NCBI RefSeq assembly: GCF_002355415.1
Contig: NZ_AP014936.1
Coordinates: 2,542,001 to 2,606,000, forward strand
DNA length: 64,000 bases
Reading direction: 5' to 3'
DNA from: Sulfurifustis variabilis
GTDB lineage: Bacteria; Pseudomonadota; Gammaproteobacteria; Acidiferrobacterales; Sulfurifustaceae
How positions within the stretch are numbered: the first letter of the stretch is position 1; every line of letters starts with the position of its first letter. A program made the translations under genes and the position numbers. Of this stretch, positions 46,051 through 59,281 are shown piece by piece. The notes under the pieces are model-generated. The model was not told where the DNA came from and did no database searches. It was given only the letters and a program-made list of their open reading frames with translations.

Positions 46051-47839
46051 GGTCCGGGCGCCAGCGTGAAATAGAACGTGGTGCCCTCGCCCGGCGTGGA
46101 CTCGAGCCAGATGCGACCCCCGTGCCGCTCGACGATCTTCCGGACGATGGTCAGCCCGACGCCCACGCCGCCGCCGTACTCGTCGCGCCCGTGGAGGCGG
46201 CGGAAGATGCGGAAGACGGCGTCGTGGTGCTGGGTCGCGATGCCGATGCCGTTGTCCTTCACGTAGTAGACCGGCGGGGCGTGTCCGGCGTGCGTACCCT
46301 CGCCGGGCCGCCAGCCCAGCTCGACCCACCGGCTGCTCTTGTCGTTGTACTTGATCGCGTTGGCGATCAGGTTGCTGAAGACCTCGCCCACGCGGCTGTG
46401 GTCGACGACGGCGGCCGGGAGCGGCCGCGGGATCCGCACCTCGGTCCCCGTCTCCTGGATGCGCGCCTGCAGCAGCTCCAGAGTGTCCTCCACCACGGTC
46501 TGCAGCTCCACCTCGCGCAGCGCGAGCTCCTGACGCCCCACGCGCGAGTAATGGAGCAGGGAGTCGAGCAGCGCCTGCATGCGCTCCGCCAGCCGCGCCA
46601 TGACCCGGAGCTTGCCGGCGGCGTCCCCGTCGAGCCGCTCGCCGTAATCCTCGAGCAGGAAGTGCGCGAAATTGTGGATGCCGCGCAGCGGTTCCTTCAG
46701 GTCATGGGACGCGATGGACGCGAACGCATCGAGCTCGCGGTTGCTGCTTTCGAGCTCCGCGTTGAGGCGCAGCAGCTCCTTCGCCTGCTCCGTGAGCTCG
46801 GCGCGCGCCGCCTGCTCGCGCGCGAGCAGCAGCACGTTGTCGATGGCGATCGCGGCCCGGTCGCTCAGGTCGCGGGCCAGCGCGAGCTCGGCCGCCCCGA
46901 ACCGCTTCTCGCGCCCGCACAGCCCGAGCGCCCACACGCCGAGCGTGCGACCCCGCGCCCGCAGCGGGAGCACCGTGAACGCGCCGGGCCCCGGCGTGCC
47001 GGGCGCGGGAGGCGCCAGGATCCCGTCCGGCGGGTCGGCCATCGTCTCGGCGGTTCCGCTGGCGTGCACGCGGTCGACCGCCTGCGCGAGCGGGCCTTCG
47101 GGCAGCGCACAGAACGCCGCCGGCGTCGCGGTCTCGCCGTCGCGCCAGGCGAGCGCGATGACCCGCGGGCCGCTCTCCTCCGGCACGCTCAGCGCGCTCA
47201 CGTCCGCAAGAAAGGGCACGGCCAGCTGCGACAGCCCCCGGGCGGTCGCGGCGAAATCGAGCGAGCTCGCGAGCACGCGGCTGGCCTCGGCGAGAAAGTT
47301 CGAGCGGCGCGTTTCCGCCTCGGCGGCCGCGCGGGCGATCTGCTCGCGCGCGAGCGCGATGCGCTCCTCGGCCTGGCGCTTGACCCGCTGGCGCATCGCG
47401 TAGAGCTCGACGAATACCCGCACCTTGGCACGCAGCACCTCCGGGACGACGGGCGCCGGGATGTAGTCGACGGCGCCGAGGGAGTAGCCCTGCGCCGTGT
47501 GCATCTCGTCGGCGTACGCGGTGATGAAGATGATCGGCGTGTGCGCCGACTGCCGCCGCCGGCGGATCAGCTCGGCGGTCTCGAAGCCGTCCATGCCCGG
47601 CATGTTGACGTCGAGCAGGATCACGGCGAACTCCTGCTTCAGCAGGCGGCGCAGCGCCTCGTCACCCGATCGCACCGCGACGATGTCCTGGCCGAGCTCC
47701 TCGAGGACGGCCTCGTAGACCATCAGCTTCTCGGGCAGGTCGTCCACCACGAGAATCGCGGCCTTTTCGGTCGCGCTCGCCGGCAGCGCCGGCGACGGGG
47801 CGAGCCCCGCGTCGGCGCGCGGCGCGCGGCGGTCGCGGC

Positions 47840-47855
<16 letters not shown>
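46047..47855 (-). CDS. Hybrid histidine kinase (REC-GAF-HisKA-HATPase)
   Basis: A 602-residue cytoplasmic kinase: receiver (ILVVDDLPEKLMVYEAVL, Asp in VILLDVNMPGMDG), a coiled linker, a GAF domain (about 205-355), HisKA with ASIASHDLKEPLRGI (phospho-His), and HATPase with N, G1 and G2 boxes (NLIANAIKYND, DNGIGI, GVGVGLTIVRKIVERHGG). The SHDLKEPLRG type resembles phytochrome-like kinases. GTG at 47855 is the proposed start, overlapping the HAMP kinase stop, since this keeps the reading frame coupled. Confidence 0.88.
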
Positions 47856-52906
<5,051 letters not shown>

Positions 52907-53565
52907 GCGATCTCCTTTGTCCCCGCTCCGGGGCCGGAGCGCGGTCGGGGTACGGTGACGAAGGGTTTCGTTCGGACACGGCTCCGCGCGTGCGCGGCGC
53001 GGTCGCGCCGTTCGCCGTTCGCAATCCGATTTTCCCCTTCAAAATGCGTTGTTGTTCAAGGCCGTCATCATCGGCCTCGCGGGATCGCCCCGCACGCGAT
53101 TGCGGCAATGCTCCACCCCGAGCAGAGGCCGCGACGCGGTCGCAACCTTGCGCCATCGGCCGCTGGCAGACAAGGGAAGCAGCGGCTCGAAGGGACGGGG
53201 GTTTACCCGACTCAAGCTCAGGGAAAACCCTGAGTCGCGCGTCCCGCGCCTGACGCCCTCGTCCGGGCCGTGGCTCGCTCCCGAATCACGCCCGCACGCC
53301 GATGCATGCGCTATGCGGCGCGTTTTCGCGCGGGCCCCGATTCGCGCGATTGGAACCCGATGCCGGCGAAACGACGAGTCGCCGACCCGCGTCGCGCCGA
53401 CCGGGGGGTTGACCCGGTTGCCAAGGTCGGGTTCATTTCGCGCCTTATTCAGACTCATCGGCATTGCGGCCCGTTGTCGCGCCCGTCCGGGGTACGACGC
53501 GGCGCCGGGTGTCGCCACGCGCCTGTAACCAGGCCCCGGAGACCCTCGTCACCACGCCGCGAATC
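52907..53565. other. Long intergenic region with paired GGG-N4-CCC dyads
   Basis: A 659-base gap between the giant kinase (leftward) and the winged-helix operon (rightward). Open frames here have poor codon character and no ribosome sites. It contains two dyads with a nested stem set near 53192-53245, and a weak promoter-like TTGACC-17-TTCATT at 53409-53437 for the rightward genes. Confidence 0.6.
53199..53230. promoter_or_regulatory. Candidate tandem operator: GGGTTTACCC and GGGAAAACCC
   Basis: Two near-palindromes at 53199-53208 and 53221-53230, with centres 22 bases apart, about two helical turns. They lie between divergent operons. Surrounding bases can also pair (GACTC with GAGTC, GGGACG with CGTCCC), so an RNA structure is the alternative reading. 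Confidence 0.45.
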
Positions 53566-53949
53566 ATGTCTGACGCCGATTTCCCGGACGAGCTGTGTCG
53601 TTTCATCGAGGACACGATACCGACCATCGAGACCGCGGAGCTGCTGCTGTGCCTCGCCCGTCATCCGGAGCGGGAATGGAGCCCGGAAGAGCTCGCCCAC
53701 GAGATCCGGCCGACGGTGATCACCGAGGCCGCCGCGCGCAAGTCCCTCGCGTTATTCAGCGCCCGCGGCCTGGTCGTCGAGAAGCAGGGCGACCGCGTCC
53801 GGTTCAACCCGTCCTCCGCCGACGGCGCGATTCGCGCGCTCGCCAAGGCGTACAACGAACGCCCGGTCACGCTCATCCGCTGGATCTACTCGCTCAAGGA
53901 AAAGAAGATTCAGTCGTTCGCCGACGCATTCAAGATCAAGAAGGACTAG
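53566..53949 (+). CDS. Putative winged-helix protein
   Basis: A 127-residue soluble protein. The middle resembles a winged helix (WSPEELAHEIRPTVITEAAARKSLALF, then ARGLVVEKQGDRVRFNP), and the basic end (KEKKIQSFADAFKIKKD) could bind DNA or a partner. ATG 53566 is chosen as the first start that leaves a compact protein, but no clear ribosome site is visible. First gene of a three-gene operon with two small membrane proteins. Confidence 0.65.
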   Translation: MSDADFPDELCRFIEDTIPTIETAELLLCLARHPEREWSPEELAHEIRPTVITEAAARKSLALFSARGLVVEKQGDRVRFNPSSADGAIRALAKAYNERPVTLIRWIYSLKEKKIQSFADAFKIKKD

Positions 53950-53952
53950 CCG

Positions 53953-54219
53953 ATGGAGACCTTCACGCTCATCCTGTACCTGCTCGCCATCGTCAGCAGC
54001 CTCGCGTGCACCGTGCTTCTCTTTCGCGGCTACGTCCGGAACCGCACGCGGCTTCTCCTGTGGAGCGCGCTCTGCTTCGTGGGCCTGACGATCAACAACG
54101 TGTTCCTGTTCCTGGACCTGATCATCTTTCCCGCGATCGACCTGCGCCCGACGCGCCTGATGGCCTCGCTCGTCGGCATGCTGTTCCTGCTGTACGGGTT
54201 CATCTGGGAATCGGAATGA
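53953..54219 (+). CDS. Small membrane protein, DUF5985-like (first copy)
   Basis: An 88-residue protein with three predicted membrane helices (LYLLAIVSSLACTVLLF, the LLLWSALCFVGLTINNVFLF pair, then a C-terminal helix). It resembles the DUF5985 family of unknown function. Three bases after the winged-helix stop. Confidence 0.75.
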   Translation: METFTLILYLLAIVSSLACTVLLFRGYVRNRTRLLLWSALCFVGLTINNVFLFLDLIIFPAIDLRPTRLMASLVGMLFLLYGFIWESE

Positions 54220-54235
54220 CCAAGGGGACCTGACC

Positions 54236-54532
54236 ATGATCGAATTCCTTGCCGGCGCCGTCACGCTTGCCCACATCGTTTCCGCTGTTTACTTCCTGCG
54301 CTTCTGGCGCAAGACTTCCGATCGCCTGTTTCTCAGCTTTGCAGTGGCGTTCGGGCTGCTGGCGCTCAACCAGATCGCCGTGTCCGTCATCGGTGCGGCG
54401 GACGAGCGAACCAATTACGCCTACATCCTGCGCGTCCTGGGGTTCATCCTGATTTTTCTGGCCATCATCGACAAGAACGTCTTCGCCGTCCGCAAGGGCA
54501 AACGCCGCGCGGCCCCGACCACGCCGCGCTGA
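54236..54532 (+). CDS. Small membrane protein, DUF5985-like (second copy)
   Basis: A 98-residue protein with three membrane helices and a basic C-terminus (KGKRRAAPTTPR). The pattern FLRFWRKTSDRLFLSFAVAFGLLALNQ is shared with the gene before it (RLLLWSALCFVGLTINN), so the two are paralogues. Function unknown. Starts 16 bases after the previous stop. Confidence 0.78.
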   Translation: MIEFLAGAVTLAHIVSAVYFLRFWRKTSDRLFLSFAVAFGLLALNQIAVSVIGAADERTNYAYILRVLGFILIFLAIIDKNVFAVRKGKRRAAPTTPR

Positions 54533-54585
54533 GTCTTCACGACCGGACGGTCCAGCGGTTCGCGTAATCAGCCACGGAGGCACGC

Positions 54586-55359
54586 ATGCGTGACGCAGAC
54601 GAAATAAGGCAGCAGGCGCAGGCCGCGCTCGAGCGCGACCCGCGCGTCAACCCCCATCGCTCCCCCATCGACGTCTCCATCGAAGGACCGTGCGCGACCC
54701 TCACCGGCGAGGTGGCCGGGATCGACGGCAAACGCCGCGCGGTCGAGTGCGTGCGCGCCATCCCCGGCGTCGAGCGCATCGTCGACCGGGTGCGCGTCGC
54801 GCCCGGAGAGTCGCTCGGCGACAGCGCGATCCGCGACAAGCTGTGCGGCTATCTGCTGGACGAACCGGTGTACAAGCGCATGGCCGTTTCCTGCCGCGCC
54901 GAGGGCGGAGGCGAGACGCTGTCGCGCCGCCCGGACGAGGCCGAGGGCCGGATCGAGATCGCCGTCGCGGACGGGGTCGTCACGCTGAGGGGCGAGGTCT
55001 TCAGTCTTTCGCACCGGCGCCTCGCCGCGGTGCTCGCCTGGTGGGTGCCCGGCGTGCGCGACGTGATCAACGAGATCGCGATCGACCCGCCCGAGGAGGA
55101 CAACGACGACGAGATCAGCGACGCCATCGAGCTCGTCCTCGACAAGGACCCGATCATCCACGCCGGCCAGATCGCGCGCCACGTCCGCGACGGGCGCGTC
55201 GTGCTGCGCGGGCTCGTCACCACCGAGGAAGAAAAGCGGATGGCCGAGGAGGACGTGTGGTACGTCGAGGGCGTCCGCGACGTGGTGAACGAGCTGTACG
55301 TGCAGCCGATGCCGGCGGGGCGCGAGCCCATGCGTTCGGGGCCCGCGCCGATCGCCTGA
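54586..55359 (+). CDS. Protein with three BON domains
   Basis: A 257-residue protein without signal peptide, containing three BON-like modules: about 5-75 (VDVSIEGPCATLTGEV), 85-165 (VADGVVTLRGEVFSLSHRR) and 175-245 (VRDGRVVLRGLVTTEEEKR). BON proteins usually bind phospholipid surfaces in the periplasm, but no export signal is present, so it may act in the cytoplasm or at the inner membrane face. A hairpin at 55370 ends the unit. Confidence 0.85.
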   Translation: MRDADEIRQQAQAALERDPRVNPHRSPIDVSIEGPCATLTGEVAGIDGKRRAVECVRAIPGVERIVDRVRVAPGESLGDSAIRDKLCGYLLDEPVYKRMAVSCRAEGGGETLSRRPDEAEGRIEIAVADGVVTLRGEVFSLSHRRLAAVLAWWVPGVRDVINEIAIDPPEEDNDDEISDAIELVLDKDPIIHAGQIARHVRDGRVVLRGLVTTEEEKRMAEEDVWYVEGVRDVVNELYVQPMPAGREPMRSGPAPIA

Positions 55360-55699
55360 AGCGCTGCAGGACGAGGCGCGAAGCCTCGTCGCCCGCTCAA
55401 AAGCAGCGGCGGAAACGCGGCGATCGCGCCGCCCGCGCGCCGCGCCGGCTCGTCTCGGGATCCCGCTTTCCGGTGCGAACGGCGCGAGCGGCCGCCCCGG
55501 TCGCCGACGCTTTTCCTTCCACTCTCGCGTGTTCGCACCCGGTCTTCACGCGCGGTCGCAGCCCGCTTCGCGCCCGCGCAACACTTCGCGCAAAACCAAC
55601 AACGCTTCGGGCAAGTCCTCTAGGGAATCACCGTCCTGTCCGCTTCCGGCGGCCGCTTTAGATTGGCTGCACCGTTCACCCGCACAAGGGAGGTGCACC
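55360..55699. other. Intergenic region before the small exported protein
   Basis: About 340 bases without a credible gene. It begins with the hairpin at 55370-55390 and ends with a possible -10 (TTTAGAT) near 55659 before the next gene. Very GC-rich in the middle. Nothing else seen. Confidence 0.5.
55370..55390 (+). terminator. Hairpin after the BON gene
   Basis: GACGAGGC at 55370-55377 pairs with GCCTCGTC at 55383-55390 around GCGAA. No T-run follows, so it is a weak terminator or an mRNA-end stabiliser. Confidence 0.55.
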
Positions 55700-56095
55700 A
55701 TGCGTCGGTTCGCGTTCGCTTGCCTGTTCGTCCTGCCGCTCTACGCCGTGCCGTCGTTCGCTCAGGACGAACTGCCCTCGCTCCATACCCATGGCCCGCG
55801 CGCGCAGGACGGCGAGTCGGTCCGGCTCGACGAGCTCGCCCCGGGTCTGCGCCGCCTGCGACAGGGAACGTTCGACGTCCCGTTCGGAACGCTCGACTAC
55901 CGGTTGGTGAGCCGCGGCCTGCGGGCCGATCTCCGGTTCGCCGGCGCGGCGGCCGCCGTGCTCGTCGGTTATCGCGGCGGCGAACCGCGCCTGGAGCTCG
56001 CCGAGTGGCGCGCGTACCGCGGGAACGTCAGGCTTGCCGTCACCGCCCGCGACGGCGATGGCGGTTATCGCCTGGAGTTCACGCGGAGCTTCTGA
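55700..56095 (+). CDS. Small exported protein of unknown function
   Basis: A 131-residue protein with a clear signal peptide (MRRFAFACLFVLPLYAVPSFAQDE, cleaved about residue 22). The mature part is beta-rich (FDVPFGTLDYRLVSRGLRADLRF). Site GGGAGG precedes the ATG at 55700. No family recognised. Monocistronic. Confidence 0.65.
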   Translation: MRRFAFACLFVLPLYAVPSFAQDELPSLHTHGPRAQDGESVRLDELAPGLRRLRQGTFDVPFGTLDYRLVSRGLRADLRFAGAAAAVLVGYRGGEPRLELAEWRAYRGNVRLAVTARDGDGGYRLEFTRSF

Positions 56096-56125
56096 GAGCC
56101 GGCGCCCGCCCCGACTCGCGCGCGG

Positions 56126-56893
56126 CTATTCGAACCGCACGCTCACTTCCCCGACGCCGGAGAAGCGGGCCCGCCACGCCCCGGCGGCCGTCACGTCGTG
56201 CTTCGAAAAGGAGCCGGTGATGACGCGCATGCCGGCCTCCAGCGCTTCGCCGTGCTCCGCCAGCATGTTCGCGAGGATCGAGAGCGAGAGGAAATGATCG
56301 TCGATGTGCCCGGCGTCGCCGAGGGCCTGCGCGACGACCGCGCCGTCGCGGCGGCATTCCATCGACACGCGCGAAAAATCGAAACCGGCCGGCGGCGGCG
56401 CGAGCGTTTCCCCGGTCACCAGTCCCCATTGGCTCAGGTTGTCCGCGACGTTGAGCGGAAAATCCGCGACGCCCTGCGCCCGGTTCTGGTTCAGCTCGAA
56501 GGCCGCGCCCGCCGCCGACACGGCGGCGCGGGCCTGCGCGGGCGTCACGCCCGGCCCACGCAGCGTCGTGCCGATCGTGAAGCAGAGCTCGGGCTCGATC
56601 GCCGCATGCGGGAAGCGCGCGAGCGGAACCGTTGCGCCGGACGGGTAGACGTCGGCGGCCATGATGTGTCCGAACGGCCGCGCGTCCGTCCCGTAACGCC
56701 GGCGCACGCGCTCCGAAGTGAGGCCGACCTTCCACCCCGCCTGCCTGCCGCCGGACGCGAGTTTTCGGTCCCGCACACCGAGCTGCACGCGCAACCCCTC
56801 GGCGAGCGACAGCCGACCGCGCAGGGCCTCGGGGAAGAAGCGCCCGGACCGGGACTCGCTCCAGATCAGCTCGCTCGCCTGCTGCAGGTCCAT
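56126..56893 (-). CDS. 2-keto-4-pentenoate hydratase-like (FAH-fold) protein
   Basis: A 255-residue enzyme of the MhpD/hydratase-decarboxylase group. Metal-site pattern AAIEPELCFTIG (Glu pair), GWKVGLTS near the N-terminus and ELNQNRAQGV fit. These act in meta-cleavage of aromatic compounds, hydrating 2-oxopent-4-enoate. No other degradation genes are nearby, so the substrate is uncertain. Confidence 0.85.
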   Translation of the reverse strand: MDLQQASELIWSESRSGRFFPEALRGRLSLAEGLRVQLGVRDRKLASGGRQAGWKVGLTSERVRRRYGTDARPFGHIMAADVYPSGATVPLARFPHAAIEPELCFTIGTTLRGPGVTPAQARAAVSAAGAAFELNQNRAQGVADFPLNVADNLSQWGLVTGETLAPPPAGFDFSRVSMECRRDGAVVAQALGDAGHIDDHFLSLSILANMLAEHGEALEAGMRVITGSFSKHDVTAAGAWRARFSGVGEVSVRFE

Positions 56894-56996
56894 GCGGTTC
56901 TCCGGCCGGATGCGTCGGGGTACGACGGCCCAAGCTAAAGCGACCGGCGTCGATTTTCAATGCGCGTGTGCGTGGACGCGACACCCCTCCTCCGTT

Positions 56997-57452
56997 TCAC
57001 TCCTTGCCCGCCAGCACCGCGAGGATCAGCGCGACGAACGCGCCCAGGTTCAGAACCGCCGCCGTCGCGTGAGCGCACTCCCACTGGCGGCGCAGCGCCT
57101 CCCAACCCTCCGGAAGCACGGCCCAGTTGGCCGTCGCCCGGTTGGCCGGATAGGTGAAGGCGAAGAACACCGCGAGCGACGCGAGCACGCCCAGGAAGGC
57201 GGCCGCGGCCAGGCGGAACGCCCGCGGCCGGGATCGCAGCTGGATCGCGAGGACCAGATTGGCGACCAGGGCGCCGACCACCACGATCCCGAGGAGCGCC
57301 CAGCCGCGGTAGATCTGCTGCACCGTGAGGTATTCCTGCGCGGACAGGCCGATCTTGTTCGGCAGCTCGAACAGGTGCGCCAGTCCCGGCGCAAGCGCGA
57401 GCGCCGTCAACAGCAGGGCGAGGAAGCTTGTCGTTTTGATGCGCATCGTCAT
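56997..57452 (-). CDS. Four-helix membrane protein (DUF1772-like?)
   Basis: A 151-residue protein with four predicted membrane helices; the first may be a signal. The pattern LFELPNKIGLSAQEYLTVQQIYRGW and FTYPANRATANW suggests a DUF1772-type fold, but I am not certain. Starts MTMRIK, with an in-frame ATG two codons later as alternative. Confidence 0.65.
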   Translation of the reverse strand: MTMRIKTTSFLALLLTALALAPGLAHLFELPNKIGLSAQEYLTVQQIYRGWALLGIVVVGALVANLVLAIQLRSRPRAFRLAAAAFLGVLASLAVFFAFTYPANRATANWAVLPEGWEALRRQWECAHATAAVLNLGAFVALILAVLAGKE

Positions 57453-57527
57453 TCCCCCGAAACGCCGCCTTCGGATGCGGCCGGAACGGCACAGGGTACA
57501 ACAGCCCCGCGCGGCGTGGGGGTGCCG

Positions 57528-58022
57528 CTACATCGGGTCCGCGTCGTGGATTTGCACGTAACGCGCCCGGAACCATTCCTGGACGGCGACCGCCTCGGAC
57601 TCGCACACCTCGGCGATTAGCCGCGAACCGAGGTCGACCTTGAAGTACACGACCTGGAGGTAGTGGACGAGCTCGTGGGCGAGCGCGTCGTCCAGCGTCC
57701 GGCCGTGACGCCCGTAGTGGGCGGCGTCGTCCACGAGGAAGATCAGGTTGCCGGCGATCGTGTAGGCGTTCACGAAGACGCGCGGCCGAAACCGCCACTG
57801 CTTTTCCATGGCGTCCTGGAAGAGCCCGAGCGGCGTGGCGCTCTCGAAGAGAATCGCGGGCAACGGGGCGTCCGGGCGCAGGGTCACGTGGAGGTGCGCC
57901 GCCACGCGTTCGAGGATGAACCGGGGATCGTAGCGCAACCTCGCGTGGTCCTCCTTCGGGGCGTCGCTCGCGGCGGCGGACGACGCGAAGGCGAGCGCGA
58001 GAGCGGCGAGCGCGGCGAGCAC
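57528..58022 (-). CDS. Exported HExxH protein, putative metalloprotease
   Basis: A 164-residue protein with signal peptide (about 1-20) and a zinc-type motif LAHELVHYLQ plus downstream Glu residues (AEVCESEAVAVQEW) that may give the third ligand. It could be a small periplasmic protease. GTG 58022 is the proposed start, behind AGGGG, since the upstream frame has no signal-like sequence. Not assigned to a named family. Confidence 0.65.
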   Translation of the reverse strand: MLAALAALALAFASSAAASDAPKEDHARLRYDPRFILERVAAHLHVTLRPDAPLPAILFESATPLGLFQDAMEKQWRFRPRVFVNAYTIAGNLIFLVDDAAHYGRHGRTLDDALAHELVHYLQVVYFKVDLGSRLIAEVCESEAVAVQEWFRARYVQIHDADPM

Positions 58023-58627
58023 GCCGACGAATCCCCTGCTGTCTCCTGCTCGATCCCCGATCGCCGGCCACCGACGAGCGGCCGCCGGGGCCGTGGACTG
58101 CGCCTGCCCGTGCCCGCGGGCGCCGCGCTGCCGGCGGGAATGACGGCTGCCCGCTACCAAGACGACATCGAGCAGGCGTGGAGGATCACCTTTCCGGGAC
58201 GGCCGGGGCGGCGCGCCACACGGCCGGACACATCCCGGGCGCCCGCTTCGTCCGCTTCCCGAGCGGCGGGCGCGTGTGGGTCGGACATCGCGGGGACGCG
58301 ATCGCTGCTGTCGCCGACGTGCCGAGGCAGCGACGCCCGCACTCGCCGATCTCGTCCCTTCCACATGACCGGGTTCCTCCGATTGCGCCGCCCATGCAAG
58401 CACTGCGATCGAAGTACCGCAATGAGGTCAAACCCAAGCCGGGAGCACAACGGAACGCGAAGTCCGATCGCCGGCGCCGATCGGGGCGCGATGCCCAGCG
58501 GACGAGACCGCGCAAGCGGGGAATGCGTTAGGGTGATCCGGGGATGAAGCACGCCCGACGCCGCCGAAACCCGTGATCCCCGCTTCCCTCGAAGTGGTGA
58601 ACGCGACCGCGACCACGCAGGGATGAC
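58023..58627. other. Intergenic region containing the hydrolase remnant
   Basis: About 600 bases between the exported HExxH gene (leftward) and the DUF2382 gene (rightward). Apart from the remnant at 58178-58330 no gene is credible. The right half, 58340-58620, shows only short frames with atypical codon use. Probably a decaying region. Confidence 0.5.
58178..58330 (+). pseudogene. Decayed C-terminal remnant of an alpha/beta hydrolase
   Basis: A short frame reads SGTAGAARHTAGHIPGARF and then VRFPSGGRVWVGH, closely matching the C-terminal segment of alpha/beta-hydrolase-fold proteins, where an SGGH.WVGH motif carries the catalytic His. Here that His is replaced by Arg. No upstream part (no nucleophile Ser) and no ribosome site exist, and the frame runs on into low-complexity basic sequence. 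I read it as a broken gene end. Confidence 0.5.
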
Positions 58628-59218
58628 ATGATCGTCGTGTTCGACAAGGGAGGCCTCGAAGGCTGGCTCGCCGAGGAAGACGAGCTCGCCGGCCAGACGG
58701 ATGCGGTGGCGCTGCTCTCCGACGGGCGCCAGGTGCGGATACCGGTGAACCTGCTCCAGCCTCGCAACGCGAGCGCCTACGATCTTCCCCTCCACTTCTC
58801 CGAGCTCGCGCCGGAGAACGCCGCCGGCCCCGAGGACCGCGTTCTACTTCCCGTGCACGAGGAAACGCTCGAGGTCGGCAAGCGAAGGGTCGAGAAGCGG
58901 CTTGAGATACGGAAGACGGTCAGCGAGCGGCAGGCAACGGTCGAGAGGCCGGTGACTCGGGAGGAGGTGGAGATCGAGCGCGTGCGGGTCGATCGGCCGG
59001 TCGACGGACCCGTGCCGGTCCGGCGCGAGGGCGAGACGCTGGTCATCCCCCTGCTCGAAGAGGAAGTCGTCACGCAAAAGCGTCTGGTCCTGCGTGAAGA
59101 GCTTCGGATCACGAAGCGGCGGACGCGCGAGAACCGGACGGCGACCGTCGCCCTCCGGAGCGAGGACGCGGTGGTCACGCGAACCGATCCGGGGGACAGC
59201 ACAAAGGAGGACCGTTAG
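58628..59218 (+). CDS. DUF2382 (YsnF/AvaK-type) stress protein
   Basis: A 196-residue soluble protein. A short N-terminal domain is followed by DUF2382 (about 75-180): VLLPVHEETLEVGKRRVEKR, then REEVEIERVRVDRPV and PLLEEEVVTQKRLVLREEL. Highly charged, typical of proteins induced by desiccation or oxidative stress; function unknown. Ends 63 bases before a second DUF2382 gene. Confidence 0.85.
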   Translation: MIVVFDKGGLEGWLAEEDELAGQTDAVALLSDGRQVRIPVNLLQPRNASAYDLPLHFSELAPENAAGPEDRVLLPVHEETLEVGKRRVEKRLEIRKTVSERQATVERPVTREEVEIERVRVDRPVDGPVPVRREGETLVIPLLEEEVVTQKRLVLREELRITKRRTRENRTATVALRSEDAVVTRTDPGDSTKEDR

Positions 59219-59281
59219 CGGAAGCCACAGCGAGCAACCGTTCAAGCATGGACAGCCAGAGACCACAGACAGGAGGACGCA

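Noticed and set aside
53049-53528. Possible gene of 159 codons in the gap after the giant kinase
   Set aside because: Arg/Pro/Ser-rich with no domain or ribosome site. Two other frames are equally open here, so it looks like a composition artefact.
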